A DNA stretch of 64,000 bases from Janthinobacterium rivuli (GCF_029690045.1 NZ_CP121464.1:248001-312000), one strand, 5' to 3'; positions 1-8,901 are shown, counted from the stretch's first letter. Translations and numbers: made by a program. Notes: generated by a model not told the origin, from the sequence alone.

Positions 1-900
1 GTGCGCATCGATTCGGGCGTGCGCGAAGGCGATGCGATCTCGCCATTCTACGACCCGATGATCGCCAAGCTGATCGTCTGGGGCGCGGACCGCCGCGAGG
101 CGCTGGTGCGCATGGCGCAGGCGCTGGCCGAATACCAGATCGTCGGCCTGGCCAGCAATATCGCCTTTTTGAAACGCCTGGTCGAAGGCCAGGCATTCAG
201 CTCTGCCGATCTCGATACGGGTTTGATCGAGCGTAATCAAGCGTCGCTGTTCCCCGCCCTGCAGGCGGCGCCCGACACGGCCCTGGCGCTGGCGTCCGTC
301 GCCTTGCTGCTGGAAGAAAAAGCGGCCACCGAAGCGCAATCGCTGCAGCGCGCCGACCCGTGGGGCAATGCCCTCGGCTGGCGTCTGAACAGCACCCTGG
401 GCCGCAGCCTGTCGTTCGCCGATGAATTCACCTTGGCCGGCGAGGGCAAGGCCTATGCGGCGCGCGTTGCCTACAAAACGGATGGCTGGCTGTTCAACGG
501 CCAAGCCCTCACCCTGACGGCGCACACAGGCAACGAGCTGCACATCAAACTGGGCGAGCGTGCCGTGCACGGCACGGTGCTGCGCGATGGAGAACAGTTC
601 CACGTATTTACCAACGGCTTGCACTACACCCTGCACTACAACGATCCGATGGCGCATGCGGGCGAAGTGGAAGCGGAAGGCGGCCGCCTGACGGCGCCGA
701 TGCCGGGCAAGGTCGTCGCCGTACTGGTGAACAAGGGCCAGGACGTCAAGAAGGGCGAGCCTCTGGTCATCATGGAAGCGATGAAGATGGAGCACACGAT
801 CGCCGCGCCGCACGACGGCCTGGTGGAAGACGTGCTGTATGCGGTCGGCGACCAGGTGGCCGATGGCGCGCCGCTGCTGGCCTTCAAGGCTGCCGCATAG
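1..900 (+). CDS. mccA: Biotin-dependent acyl-CoA carboxylase alpha subunit, C-terminal part (probable methylcrotonyl-CoA carboxylase)
   Basis: The reading frame is open at the left edge, so this is the C-terminal 299 residues of a longer protein; the GTG at base 1 is probably an internal Val codon. The first 80 residues match the end of a biotin carboxylase domain (SPFYDPMIAKLIVW). A middle linker region follows. The last 75 residues are a biotinyl carrier domain with the motif EAMKMEHT, where Lys262 of the visible part would carry biotin. The two genes downstream on the same strand include HMG-CoA lyase, the next-but-one enzyme of leucine breakdown, which favours methylcrotonyl-CoA over acetyl- or propionyl-CoA carboxylase. 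The substrate is inferred from context, because the carboxyltransferase partner lies outside the window. Confidence 0.88.
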   Translation: MRIDSGVREGDAISPFYDPMIAKLIVWGADRREALVRMAQALAEYQIVGLASNIAFLKRLVEGQAFSSADLDTGLIERNQASLFPALQAAPDTALALASVALLLEEKAATEAQSLQRADPWGNALGWRLNSTLGRSLSFADEFTLAGEGKAYAARVAYKTDGWLFNGQALTLTAHTGNELHIKLGERAVHGTVLRDGEQFHVFTNGLHYTLHYNDPMAHAGEVEAEGGRLTAPMPGKVVAVLVNKGQDVKKGEPLVIMEAMKMEHTIAAPHDGLVEDVLYAVGDQVADGAPLLAFKAAA

Positions 901-910
901 AGGTAAGCAC

Positions 911-1843
911 ATGCGCATCCTGTTACAACGTTCGGACGGCAAGGAAGCGGCGTGGATCAGCGACTTGCGCGACTTGCTGCCCGAGGCCGACATTATCTTC
1001 TGGCGCGAAGGCGAAGCGGTCGCGCCGTGCGACTACGCCGTCGTGTGGCAGCCGCCCGCCGCCATGCTGCCCGAACTGGCCAACGTCAAAGCCATCTTCA
1101 ACACGGGCGCTGGCGTCGACGCGCTGTTGAAATTTGGCGATGCGCTGCCGGCCCACGTGCCGCTGGTGCGCCTGGACGACGCGGGCATGGGTGTGCAGAT
1201 GGCCGAATATGTGAGCCACGCCGTGCTGCGCCACTTCCGCCGCTTCGACGATTACGAGGCGCAGGGCCGCGCCGGCATCTGGCAGCCGCTGCCAGCGTTC
1301 GACAAGGCGGATTTCCCCGTCGGCGTGCTGGGCATGGGCGTGCTGGGCACGCGCGTGCTGCAAGCGCTGGCGCAGTTTGAATTCCCCTTGCGGGGATGGA
1401 GCCGCAGCCCAAAACACGCCGATGGCGTGCAATGCCACGCGGGCGAAGAGGGACTCGAAGCATTCTTGCGCGGCACGCGCGTGCTGGTGTGCATGCTGCC
1501 GCTCACGCCGGACACGCACAACCTGCTCGACCGCGCGCGCCTGTCGATGCTGCTGCCGGGCGCCTATGTCATCAACGTGGCGCGCGGCGCGCATATCGCC
1601 GAGCAGGATCTGCTGACACTGATCCGCTCCGGGCATATCGCCGGCGCGACACTCGACGTATTCCGCAACGAGCCGCTGCCGCAGCAGCACCCGTTCTGGC
1701 AAGAACCCCGCATCACCATCACGCCGCATATTTCGGCCGCCACCCTGCGCCGCGAAAGCGTGGCGCAGATCGCCGCCAAGATGCGCCGCCTGCAAGCCGG
1801 AGAAGTCGTCGCCGGCATCGTCAACCGTTTGCAAGGATATTGA
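911..1843 (+). CDS. ghrA: D-isomer 2-hydroxyacid dehydrogenase, GhrA-like (glyoxylate/hydroxypyruvate reductase A)
   Basis: A cytoplasmic NAD(P)H-dependent 2-oxoacid reductase of 310 residues, the usual length for GhrA. The Rossmann fingerprint GVLGMGVLGTRV lies near residues 138-150. The three catalytic positions of the family are visible: Arg in NVARGAHI, Glu in VFRNEPL and His in ITPHISAAT. The ATG at 911 comes ten bases after the mccA stop. A longer in-frame start at 839 would overlap mccA and add a non-family N-terminus, so it was not used. The gene sits between mccA and mvaB with almost no spacing and is probably cotranscribed with them. It is not a standard leucine-pathway enzyme and its true substrate is unknown. 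Confidence 0.87.
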   Translation: MRILLQRSDGKEAAWISDLRDLLPEADIIFWREGEAVAPCDYAVVWQPPAAMLPELANVKAIFNTGAGVDALLKFGDALPAHVPLVRLDDAGMGVQMAEYVSHAVLRHFRRFDDYEAQGRAGIWQPLPAFDKADFPVGVLGMGVLGTRVLQALAQFEFPLRGWSRSPKHADGVQCHAGEEGLEAFLRGTRVLVCMLPLTPDTHNLLDRARLSMLLPGAYVINVARGAHIAEQDLLTLIRSGHIAGATLDVFRNEPLPQQHPFWQEPRITITPHISAATLRRESVAQIAAKMRRLQAGEVVAGIVNRLQGY

Positions 1844-1844
1844 A

Positions 1845-2768
1845 ATGAATGCTCAAGCTAGTTTGCCCCAGCAGGTCAAGATCGTCGAAGTGGGTCCGCG
1901 CGACGGCCTGCAAAACGAGAAGGAAACCATCAGCGCCGCCGTCAAGATCGAACTGGTCGACCGCCTGACCCTGGCCGGCTTCGCCAACATCGAGGCGGCG
2001 TCGTTCGTCTCGCCGAAATGGGTGCCGCAGATGGCCACCAGCGCGGAAGTAATGGACAAGATCGCGCGCCGCGCTGGCACGATTTATTCGGCGCTGACGC
2101 CGAACATGCAGGGCTTTGATGCGGCACTGGCGGCGAAGGCCGATGAAGTGGTGATCTTCGGCTCCGCCTCGGAGGCCTTCTCGCAAAAGAACATCAACTG
2201 CTCGATCGCCGAATCGATTGCCCGCTTCGAAGGCGTGGCGAAGGCGGCCAAGGAACACGGCCTGCGCCTGCGCGGCAGCATCAGCTGCGCCTTCGGCTGC
2301 CCCTACCAGGGCGAAGTGCCGCTGGACGCCGTGGCCGACGTGGTGGGCCGCATGCGCGACCTCGGTTGCGACGAGATCGACATCGCCGACACCATCGGCG
2401 TGGCCACGCCGCGCAAAACGCAGGCGGTGATGGCGCGCGCGATTGCCGCCTTCCACGTGGGCGGCCTGTCCGGCCACTTCCACGATACCTACGGCCAGGC
2501 GCTGGCGAATATCTACGCCAGCCTGGAAACGGGCATCGCCATCTATCACTCGTCCGTCTCGGGCCTGGGCGGCTGCCCCTACGCCAAGGGTGCCACTGGC
2601 AACGTGGCGACCGAAGACGTGCTGTACATGATGCAAGGGCTGGGGATTGCCACCGGCATCGACCTCGACCTGGTGGTCGACGCGGGCCAGTTCATCTCGC
2701 AGCAACTGGGACGCAAGGGTTCCAGCCGGGCGGGCAACGCCATCGCGGCGAAACGCGCCGCTGTTTGA
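1845..2768 (+). CDS. mvaB: Hydroxymethylglutaryl-CoA lyase
   Basis: A 307-residue class I HMG-CoA lyase (TIM barrel, HMGL-like family) that splits HMG-CoA into acetoacetate and acetyl-CoA, the last step of leucine degradation. The N-terminal substrate and metal motif EVGPRDGLQNE is at residues 16-26. The family signature around the active-site Cys reads SGLGGCPYAKGATGN near residues 235-250. The metal-binding HFHDTYG is also present. The start ATG at 1845 is one base past the upstream stop, so translation is probably coupled. A palindromic repeat begins directly after the stop. Confidence 0.95.
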   Translation: MNAQASLPQQVKIVEVGPRDGLQNEKETISAAVKIELVDRLTLAGFANIEAASFVSPKWVPQMATSAEVMDKIARRAGTIYSALTPNMQGFDAALAAKADEVVIFGSASEAFSQKNINCSIAESIARFEGVAKAAKEHGLRLRGSISCAFGCPYQGEVPLDAVADVVGRMRDLGCDEIDIADTIGVATPRKTQAVMARAIAAFHVGGLSGHFHDTYGQALANIYASLETGIAIYHSSVSGLGGCPYAKGATGNVATEDVLYMMQGLGIATGIDLDLVVDAGQFISQQLGRKGSSRAGNAIAAKRAAV

Positions 2769-2769
2769 G

Positions 2770-2870
2770 GTAGGTCGGATTAGCGTGGCAACGCCACGCG
2801 TAATCCGACGCCACCAGAGCTATGGCCAACACTGTTGTCGGGTTACGCGCTGCGCGCTAACCCGACCTAC
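2770..2870. repeat. Paired palindromic repeat, copy A
   Basis: Two hairpin-forming units face each other. The first, 2770-2809, opens with GTAGGTCGGATTA and closes with TAATCCGAC. The second, 2837-2870, is its inverted form (GTCGGGTTA to TAACCCGACCTAC). A 27-base spacer separates them. The same unit recurs at 46986-47075 and 59349-59433. The layout resembles REP/REPIN elements of proteobacteria. No transposase is present in the window. Confidence 0.85.
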
Positions 2871-2886
2871 GTGAACTGTACAGACG

Positions 2887-2923
2887 AAAAAAAACCCAAG
2901 AGCCTGAACTCTTGGGTTTTTTT
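2887..2923 (-). terminator. Intrinsic terminator downstream of tRNA-Pro
   Basis: A perfect 8-bp stem (CCCAAGAG at 2895-2902, CTCTTGGG at 2909-2916) with a six-base loop is flanked by an A run on one side and a T run on the other, so it can work in both directions. It lies about ten bases past the CCA end of the minus-strand tRNA and would also stop read-through from mvaB. Confidence 0.85.
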
Positions 2924-2932
2924 CTACAAATT

Positions 2933-3009
2933 TGGTCGGAGTACAAGGATTCGAACCTTGGACCCCCTGGTCCCAAACCAGGTGCGCTACCGGGCTGCGC
3001 CACACTCCG
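2933..3009 (-). tRNA. tRNA-Pro (anticodon TGG)
   Basis: Read on the minus strand, the acceptor stem CGGAGTG pairs with TACTCCG apart from one G-T pair. The anticodon stem CCTGG/CCAGG encloses the loop TTTGGGA, giving anticodon TGG, which reads CCA. The T arm contains GGTTCGAATCC. The discriminator base is A and the CCA end is encoded (2933-2935). The gene stands alone and is followed by a strong terminator. Confidence 0.97.
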
Positions 3010-3175
3010 AAGACCAAGATAATACAGGCCGTATCGACTTCGGTCAAGGGTCAGGTGAAACTCTATGTAAATTATTTACGGGCGGCACTGGAACCCATGT
3101 ATTTTTCAAAACGATTGAAGTATGCGACACTGGCTTGGCAAGTTTTCCCGATCAGACATGAAGGCGACAACGGCA

Positions 3176-3814
3176 ATGGAGTTCAGGATAGAAAGAAACG
3201 ACGGTGGCCGGCCCATGCCGAACCGCCGCGGCATCGTGCTGGGCATCGCCGTGTCCTTGCTGCTGCATGGCGCCTTGATCACTCTGTGGCGCCACGTGCA
3301 GCCGGCCGCGCGGATGGACACGGCCCCGCGCGTGGAATCGATCGCCGTGTGGATACGTCCGCTGGCCGCCAAGCCTCCCCCGCCCCCGCCGCCCGTCGAA
3401 GTCGCCAAGCCGAAGCGCGAACCCAAGCCCATCAGCAAGCCTAAACTCGCCACTGTCCGGGAAACGCCGCCGGCCGCCACGGCGCCAGCATCGAGCCCGC
3501 AAGCCATCACGGTGGTGCCGGCATCACCGGCCACGCCAGCGGCCAGCGCCGATACCATCACGCAAGAGACGCCAAAGTTCGACATGGACGCGGCCAGAAG
3601 GACGGCGCGCAAGATGGCCGGCGAGCGCGACCCGTCCAAGGTGGGTACGGCCGTGGGGCAAATCCCCGACAAGCCGCTGCAAACGGAAACCCAGCTGGCG
3701 CGCGACATCGCGCAAGGCAAGCGCGGCGACTGCCGCACTGCCTACTCAGGCGCAGGCTTGCTGGCGCCCGTGATGATGTTGCTGGACAAGAAGGATAGCG
3801 GCTGCAAGTGGTGA
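3176..3814 (+). CDS. Proline-rich membrane-anchored protein, TonB-like N-terminus, function unknown
   Basis: About 212 residues. A short basic N-terminus is followed by one membrane helix (GIVLGIAVSLLLHGALI), then a Pro/Lys-rich stretch that starts with a run of seven prolines, an Ala/Thr/Pro-rich middle and a conserved-looking C-terminal 70 residues with two cysteines (one in GDCRTAYSG, one in the last three residues, CKW). The N-terminal half resembles TonB or TolA, but no TonB C-terminal domain was recognised, so this is not called TonB. Other starts at 3122, 3158 and 3215 are possible; 3176 was chosen because a GAAGGCG stretch lies just upstream. It ends just before the promoter of the MNT/HEPN operon. 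Confidence 0.6.
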   Translation: MEFRIERNDGGRPMPNRRGIVLGIAVSLLLHGALITLWRHVQPAARMDTAPRVESIAVWIRPLAAKPPPPPPPVEVAKPKREPKPISKPKLATVRETPPAATAPASSPQAITVVPASPATPAASADTITQETPKFDMDAARRTARKMAGERDPSKVGTAVGQIPDKPLQTETQLARDIAQGKRGDCRTAYSGAGLLAPVMMLLDKKDSGCKW

Positions 3815-3820
3815 AGAAGA

Positions 3821-3864
3821 TTGACTATACCCATATTGGGTACTAACATACCCAATATGGGTAT
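3821..3864 (+). promoter_or_regulatory. Promoter with double palindromic operator of the MNT/HEPN operon
   Basis: A -35 box TTGACT (3821-3826) and a -10 box TAACAT (3844-3849) are spaced by 17 bases, which places the transcript start at or within a base of the ATG at 3857. Two 15-bp operators overlap this promoter: TACCCA-TAT-TGGGTA (3828-3842, in the spacer) and TACCCA-ATA-TGGGTA (3849-3863, over the start codon). Their centres are 21 bp apart, two helical turns. Together 3827-3842 and 3849-3864 form a perfect 16-bp inverted repeat. The binding protein is probably the winged-helix protein encoded directly downstream. Confidence 0.82.
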
Positions 3865-4489
3865 CTATGCAGACACATTGTTTTCCAAGACACAGCAACG
3901 CGTGCTGGCCTTGCTCTTTGGCCAGGCGCAACGCTCTTTCTATGCGAATGAAATCATCGCCTTCGCGGCCATCGGTTCGGGTGCAGTGCAACGCGAGCTG
4001 GCCAAGCTGGTGAAATCGGCCCTGGTCACGGTGAAAAAGGTGGGCAACCAGAAGCATTACCAGGCGAATCACGATGCGCCGATATTCGACGAGCTGCGCA
4101 GCATCGTACTGAAAACCTTCGGCGTGGCCGATGTGCTGCGCGTTGCGCTGCAGTCGCACTGGCAGGAAATCGACTTGGCTTTCGTGTATGGTTCCATGGC
4201 CAAGGGCACGGAACAGGCGCACAGCGATATCGACCTGATGGTGATCGGCAGCATGGCATCAAACGCCCAGTTACTGACGGCCTTGCAGCCAGTGCAGCAG
4301 CAACTGGGGCGCAGCATCAACCCGACCTTGTACACGCCAGAAGAATGGCGGCAGAGAATAGACGAGGGCAAGTCGTTCGTCGTGCGCATCCTCGAACAGC
4401 CCAAGATTTTTGTCAAAGGGGGCGACGATGAATTCATCAAGCTCGCAAGCGCTGGCGAATCTGGCGCGCATCGGCCAGCTCAAGGCTGA
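3857..4489 (+). CDS. Winged-helix/MNT nucleotidyltransferase fusion (antitoxin-like, probable autorepressor)
   Basis: A protein of 210 residues. Residues 1-72 look like a MarR/ArsR-type winged helix (AVQRELAKLVKSALV recognition region, then a beta wing KKVGNQKHY). Residues 100-200 are a minimal nucleotidyltransferase domain with the intact signature GSX10DXD (Gly112, Ser113, Asp124, Asp126). In MNT/HEPN systems the MNT partner neutralises the HEPN toxin, in some cases by AMPylating it; here it also carries a DNA-binding domain. The ATG at 3857 was chosen over TTG 3821, which would lie inside the -35 box. No ribosome binding site is visible, consistent with leaderless translation. The 3' end overlaps the HEPN gene by 62 bases. 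Confidence 0.82.
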   Translation: MGIYADTLFSKTQQRVLALLFGQAQRSFYANEIIAFAAIGSGAVQRELAKLVKSALVTVKKVGNQKHYQANHDAPIFDELRSIVLKTFGVADVLRVALQSHWQEIDLAFVYGSMAKGTEQAHSDIDLMVIGSMASNAQLLTALQPVQQQLGRSINPTLYTPEEWRQRIDEGKSFVVRILEQPKIFVKGGDDEFIKLASAGESGAHRPAQG

Positions 4490-4865
4490 GCCACCCGACG
4501 CCCGCGAACGGGCCGGCTTGCTGCGCTCGGCCACCGTGCGCCTGCGTGACGCCAGACAGGTGATACTGTCGCTGGAAAGCCGCTTCGACCTGGCGTATAA
4601 CGCGGCGCATGCGGCCGCCTTGTCTGCGCCGCGCCAACATGGTTATCGCAGCGACAACCGCTATCTCGTTTTCCAGAGTCTGGAACACACCTTGGGTTTC
4701 ACGCCACAGCAGTGGCTACTATTAAGCCAGGCGCACAAGAAGCGCAACCTGGCCGAATACGAAGGCGAGCTCGATGTCACGGCAGGCTTTGTCGATGAGC
4801 TGATTGAACACGTGGAGCTGCTGCTCGCAGCAGCGCTAGCGCTCGATGTCAGGCCACCAGCCTGA
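4428..4865 (+). CDS. HEPN domain protein (toxin-like partner of the MNT protein)
   Basis: A helical protein of 145 residues, with a strong ribosome binding site (AAGGGGGCG) seven bases before the ATG at 4428, inside the end of the upstream gene. The all-helical pattern, the size and the pairing with an MNT gene fit HEPN proteins. The C-terminal motif reads AHKKRNLAEYEG. Arg106-Asn107 is kept, but the position where the classical RX4HXY motif has His is Tyr111. This suggests it is not a standard HEPN ribonuclease, or that it belongs to the HEPN branch with an RNxxxY signature. It ends nine bases from the convergent rsmI stop. Confidence 0.72.
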   Translation: MNSSSSQALANLARIGQLKAEPPDARERAGLLRSATVRLRDARQVILSLESRFDLAYNAAHAAALSAPRQHGYRSDNRYLVFQSLEHTLGFTPQQWLLLSQAHKKRNLAEYEGELDVTAGFVDELIEHVELLLAAALALDVRPPA

Positions 4866-4873
4866 CTTCTTCT

Positions 4874-5782
4874 TTATTCCTGCCCCTTCAACTGCAACGC
4901 CCTTTCATACAGCGCATTCTTCTTGCGCCCCGTGATTTGCGCCGTCAGGTTCGCCGCCTGCTTGACGCTGCACTCGGCCAATAAAATGTTCAGGATGCGC
5001 TCCGCTTCCACGTCTTCCGCGTCCTGCGCTTGCGTGGCGCCTTCCAGCAGGACGACGAATTCGCCCTTTTCGCGGTGCGCATCTGCACGTATCCACGCCT
5101 CCGCTTCGGACAGGGGGCAGCGGTGGATTTCCTCGAACAGTTTCGTCAGTTCGCGCGCGAACACCACCTGGCGCGTCGGTTCGAACGCTTCCACCAGGGC
5201 CGTGGCGCAGTCGAGGATGCGGTGCGGCGCTTCATAAAACACCATGGTCGCCGTCACGCCGCGCAGGCTGTGCAGCATGTTTTCGCGCTGCTTGGCCTTG
5301 GCTGGCAGGAAGCCGACAAAGTAAAACTGGTCATTCAACAAGCCGCTGGCGGAAATGGCGGTGATCGCCGCCGACGGGCCGGGCAGGGGCAGCACGCGCA
5401 GGCCGGCCGCGCGCACGGCGTCGACGATGCGCGCGCCCGGGTCGGACACGGCGGGCGTGCCGGCGTCGGACACGAGCGCGATGCGCTCGCCGGCGTGCAG
5501 GCGGGCGATCAGGGTCTGCGCCACTTCGCGTTCATTATGCTGATGCGCCGCAATCAGAGGCTTGTTCAAGCCAAAGCGCGTCAGCAGGTGCGCCGTGTTG
5601 CGCGTATCTTCACAGGCGACGGCATCGGCAAGGCTCAGCAAATGCAGCGCGCGCAGGCTGATATCGGTCACATTGCCGATCGGCGTGGCCACTATATACA
5701 ATGTTGCGATAGGATAGACCTGGTGCGCCGCCTCTGTCATGATGGGCAGGCTGGCGATGGAACTGATTTCTTGTACGGTCAT
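4874..5782 (-). CDS. rsmI: 16S rRNA (cytidine-1402-2'-O)-methyltransferase
   Basis: A tetrapyrrole-methylase-fold SAM enzyme of 302 residues that 2'-O-methylates C1402 in the ribosomal P site. The N-terminal ATPIGNVTDISLRAL (about residues 33-47), EDTRNTAHLL, the SAM-loop SDAGTPAVSDPG and LPGPSAAITA are hallmarks of RsmI. It is divergent from lpoA with only 12 bases between the start codons, the same neighbour as in E. coli (yraL/yraM). The start at 5782 is the longest; an internal Met at 5740 is also possible because no clear ribosome binding site separates the two. Confidence 0.95.
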   Translation of the reverse strand: MTVQEISSIASLPIMTEAAHQVYPIATLYIVATPIGNVTDISLRALHLLSLADAVACEDTRNTAHLLTRFGLNKPLIAAHQHNEREVAQTLIARLHAGERIALVSDAGTPAVSDPGARIVDAVRAAGLRVLPLPGPSAAITAISASGLLNDQFYFVGFLPAKAKQRENMLHSLRGVTATMVFYEAPHRILDCATALVEAFEPTRQVVFARELTKLFEEIHRCPLSEAEAWIRADAHREKGEFVVLLEGATQAQDAEDVEAERILNILLAECSVKQAANLTAQITGRKKNALYERALQLKGQE

Positions 5783-5794
5783 TTTGGAGGTTAA

Positions 5795-7150
5795 ATGCTT
5801 GCTAATAGTGTGAAGTTACTGCTTGTTTGTGCCGCGACCGGCATGCTGAGCGCTTGCAGCACGCCTTGCGACGCGCCCGGGCAATTGTGCGCGCCTATTG
5901 AATCTAACACAAGGGCGCTGCCGCCTCCGAAGCCGCTGCCACCACCCGTGCCGCCCAAGCCGCCCACGCCCGAACCGGTGACGTTTGCCGTGGCCGTGCC
6001 CGATATTACCGCGTATGACGGCAACGGCGCGCCACTCGCGCCCATCACCACCAGGCCGGCCACCGGCACGCCACTCGACATGCCGGCCGCCACGGCGCCG
6101 GCGCCGTCCGACGGCAAGGTCCACCACATCGGCCTGCTGCTGCCGCTGCGCTCGGCTTCCCTGGGTCCGGCCGCCGAATTGCTGCGCGCCGGCTTCATGG
6201 CCGCGTACGAGCGCGACCGCAGCGGCTTTGAAGTGACGGTGATCGATACGGGCGACGGCAGCAGCGACGTGCTGAACAAGTTTGCGCAAGCGCAAGAAGA
6301 ACAGGACATCGTCGTCGGGCCTTTGTCGCGCTCGGCCGTCACGGCCGTGGCGAACAGCGACCTGGTGCGCAAACCAACGATCGCCCTGAACCACCCGGAC
6401 AACCGCGGTGAAGCGCGTCTGCCGGCCAAGCTGCTGGTGATGGGCCTGTCGATCGAGGCGGAAGCGCGCCAGGTTGCCGCCTGGGCCGCCAGCGAACAGC
6501 CGGGTGCCAGCGCGCTGGTCCTGTCGGCCGGATCGCCCTCGCAGCGCCGCATCAGCGCCGCCTTCAAGCAGGAATGGCTGCGCCAAGGCGGCAAGATCGA
6601 AACGATGGACTTGACGGCAACGAATGGCTACCTGAGCGATGCCGAGCTGGTGCAGCTGCGCGCGCGCCTGGCCGCCACGCCGCCGGGCCTGCTGTTTGCC
6701 GCGCTCGACGCCGACCAGGCGCGCCAGCTGCGCGTGGCCATCGGCAGCGATCTGCCGCTGTATGGCACTTCGTCCTTGAATCCCGGCGCCGGGCGCGGCG
6801 CCAGCGGGCCTGAGCTCGACGGTGTGCGCCTGCTGGACTTGCCATGGCAAGTCCAGCGCGACCATCCGCAAGTGATGGTGTATCCACAGCCCGAGCAACC
6901 TGCCGAACGCCGGCTGACGGCCGACATGGAACGCCTGTACGCGCTGGGCATCGATGCCTTCCGCGTGGCGCGCGAAGTGGCGCTGCGCCCGAACGCGCCA
7001 TTTACCCTCGATGGCGTGACGGGCCGCCTGGCCGTGCGCTTCGAAAATGATCAAAGCGTGTTCGAACGCACGGAGCAAGCCGCCACCTACCAGCAGGGCG
7101 TGCTGGGCACCTGGCCACCGGCCGTGCCGGCCACGCCACCGGTACAGTAA
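5795..7150 (+). CDS. lpoA: Penicillin-binding protein activator LpoA (LppC family lipoprotein)
   Basis: An outer-membrane lipoprotein of 451 residues that in enterobacteria activates PBP1A. The signal peptide ends in the lipobox LSAC with the lipidated Cys at residue 21, followed by a proline-rich linker (residues 42-64). The remainder has the periplasmic-binding-protein-like fold of LppC (HIGLLLPLRS near residue 110, IVVGPLSRSAV). A GGAGG ribosome binding site lies five bases before the ATG. The protein is shorter than E. coli LpoA (678 residues) because it lacks the long N-terminal TPR part, as is usual in betaproteobacteria. It leads the lpoA-yraN-diaA-dolP group. Confidence 0.88.
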   Translation: MLANSVKLLLVCAATGMLSACSTPCDAPGQLCAPIESNTRALPPPKPLPPPVPPKPPTPEPVTFAVAVPDITAYDGNGAPLAPITTRPATGTPLDMPAATAPAPSDGKVHHIGLLLPLRSASLGPAAELLRAGFMAAYERDRSGFEVTVIDTGDGSSDVLNKFAQAQEEQDIVVGPLSRSAVTAVANSDLVRKPTIALNHPDNRGEARLPAKLLVMGLSIEAEARQVAAWAASEQPGASALVLSAGSPSQRRISAAFKQEWLRQGGKIETMDLTATNGYLSDAELVQLRARLAATPPGLLFAALDADQARQLRVAIGSDLPLYGTSSLNPGAGRGASGPELDGVRLLDLPWQVQRDHPQVMVYPQPEQPAERRLTADMERLYALGIDAFRVAREVALRPNAPFTLDGVTGRLAVRFENDQSVFERTEQAATYQQGVLGTWPPAVPATPPVQ

Positions 7151-7161
7151 GGACATGCGCC

Positions 7162-7521
7162 ATGCCGCCCTTCGCTTTCTGGAACAAACGGGAACGGGGA
7201 CGGCAGGGAGAAGACGATGCGCTCGCGTATCTGTTGCTGCAAGGCCTGATGCTGCTAGAGCGCAACTATCTGTGCAAGGGTGGGGAACTCGACCTGATCA
7301 TGCGCGATGGCGCCTCGGTCGTCTTCGTCGAAGTGCGGCTGCGCAGCAGTGCGGCCTTCGGCGGCGCTCTGGCCAGCATCACGCCAGCCAAGCAGCGGCG
7401 CATGGTGGTGGCCGCGCAAACCTGGCTGCTGAGGCAAAAAACCGTGCCGCCGTGCCGCTTCGACGCGCTGGCCATCGACGGCGGGCGCATCAGCTGGTTG
7501 AAGAACATCCTCGATATGTAA
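7162..7521 (+). CDS. yraN: YraN family (UPF0102) endonuclease-like protein
   Basis: A cytoplasmic protein of 119 residues with a PD-(D/E)XK nuclease-like core. GxxGEDDAxxYL is near the N-terminus, followed by GELDLIMRDGASVVFVEVRLR, where the family usually has VEVKxR; the Lys is Arg here. It starts 11 bases after lpoA and follows the E. coli gene order. The role in cells is not settled, although the family is thought to act in DNA metabolism. Confidence 0.9.
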   Translation: MPPFAFWNKRERGRQGEDDALAYLLLQGLMLLERNYLCKGGELDLIMRDGASVVFVEVRLRSSAAFGGALASITPAKQRRMVVAAQTWLLRQKTVPPCRFDALAIDGGRISWLKNILDM

Positions 7522-8851
<1,330 letters not shown>

Positions 8852-8895
8852 ACGCCTCCTCCGTTTGACCTACGGCTTTGATGCGGCGATACGGC

Positions 8896-8901
8896 TATAA
8901 T
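8896..8901 (+). promoter_or_regulatory. Putative -10 box upstream of the TlpA-like gene
   Basis: TATAAT occurs 24 bases before the start codon at 8925. A convincing -35 box at normal spacing was not found, so this is a weak call. Confidence 0.3.

Noticed and set aside
2770..2870. Repeat units as a CRISPR array
   Set aside because: Only two units per site, each a palindrome in opposite orientation, and no cas genes.
5816..7156. A 446-codon minus-strand open frame opposite lpoA
   Set aside because: The plus strand has a lipoprotein signal, a strong ribosome binding site and conserved gene order; the minus frame is Arg/His-rich and featureless.
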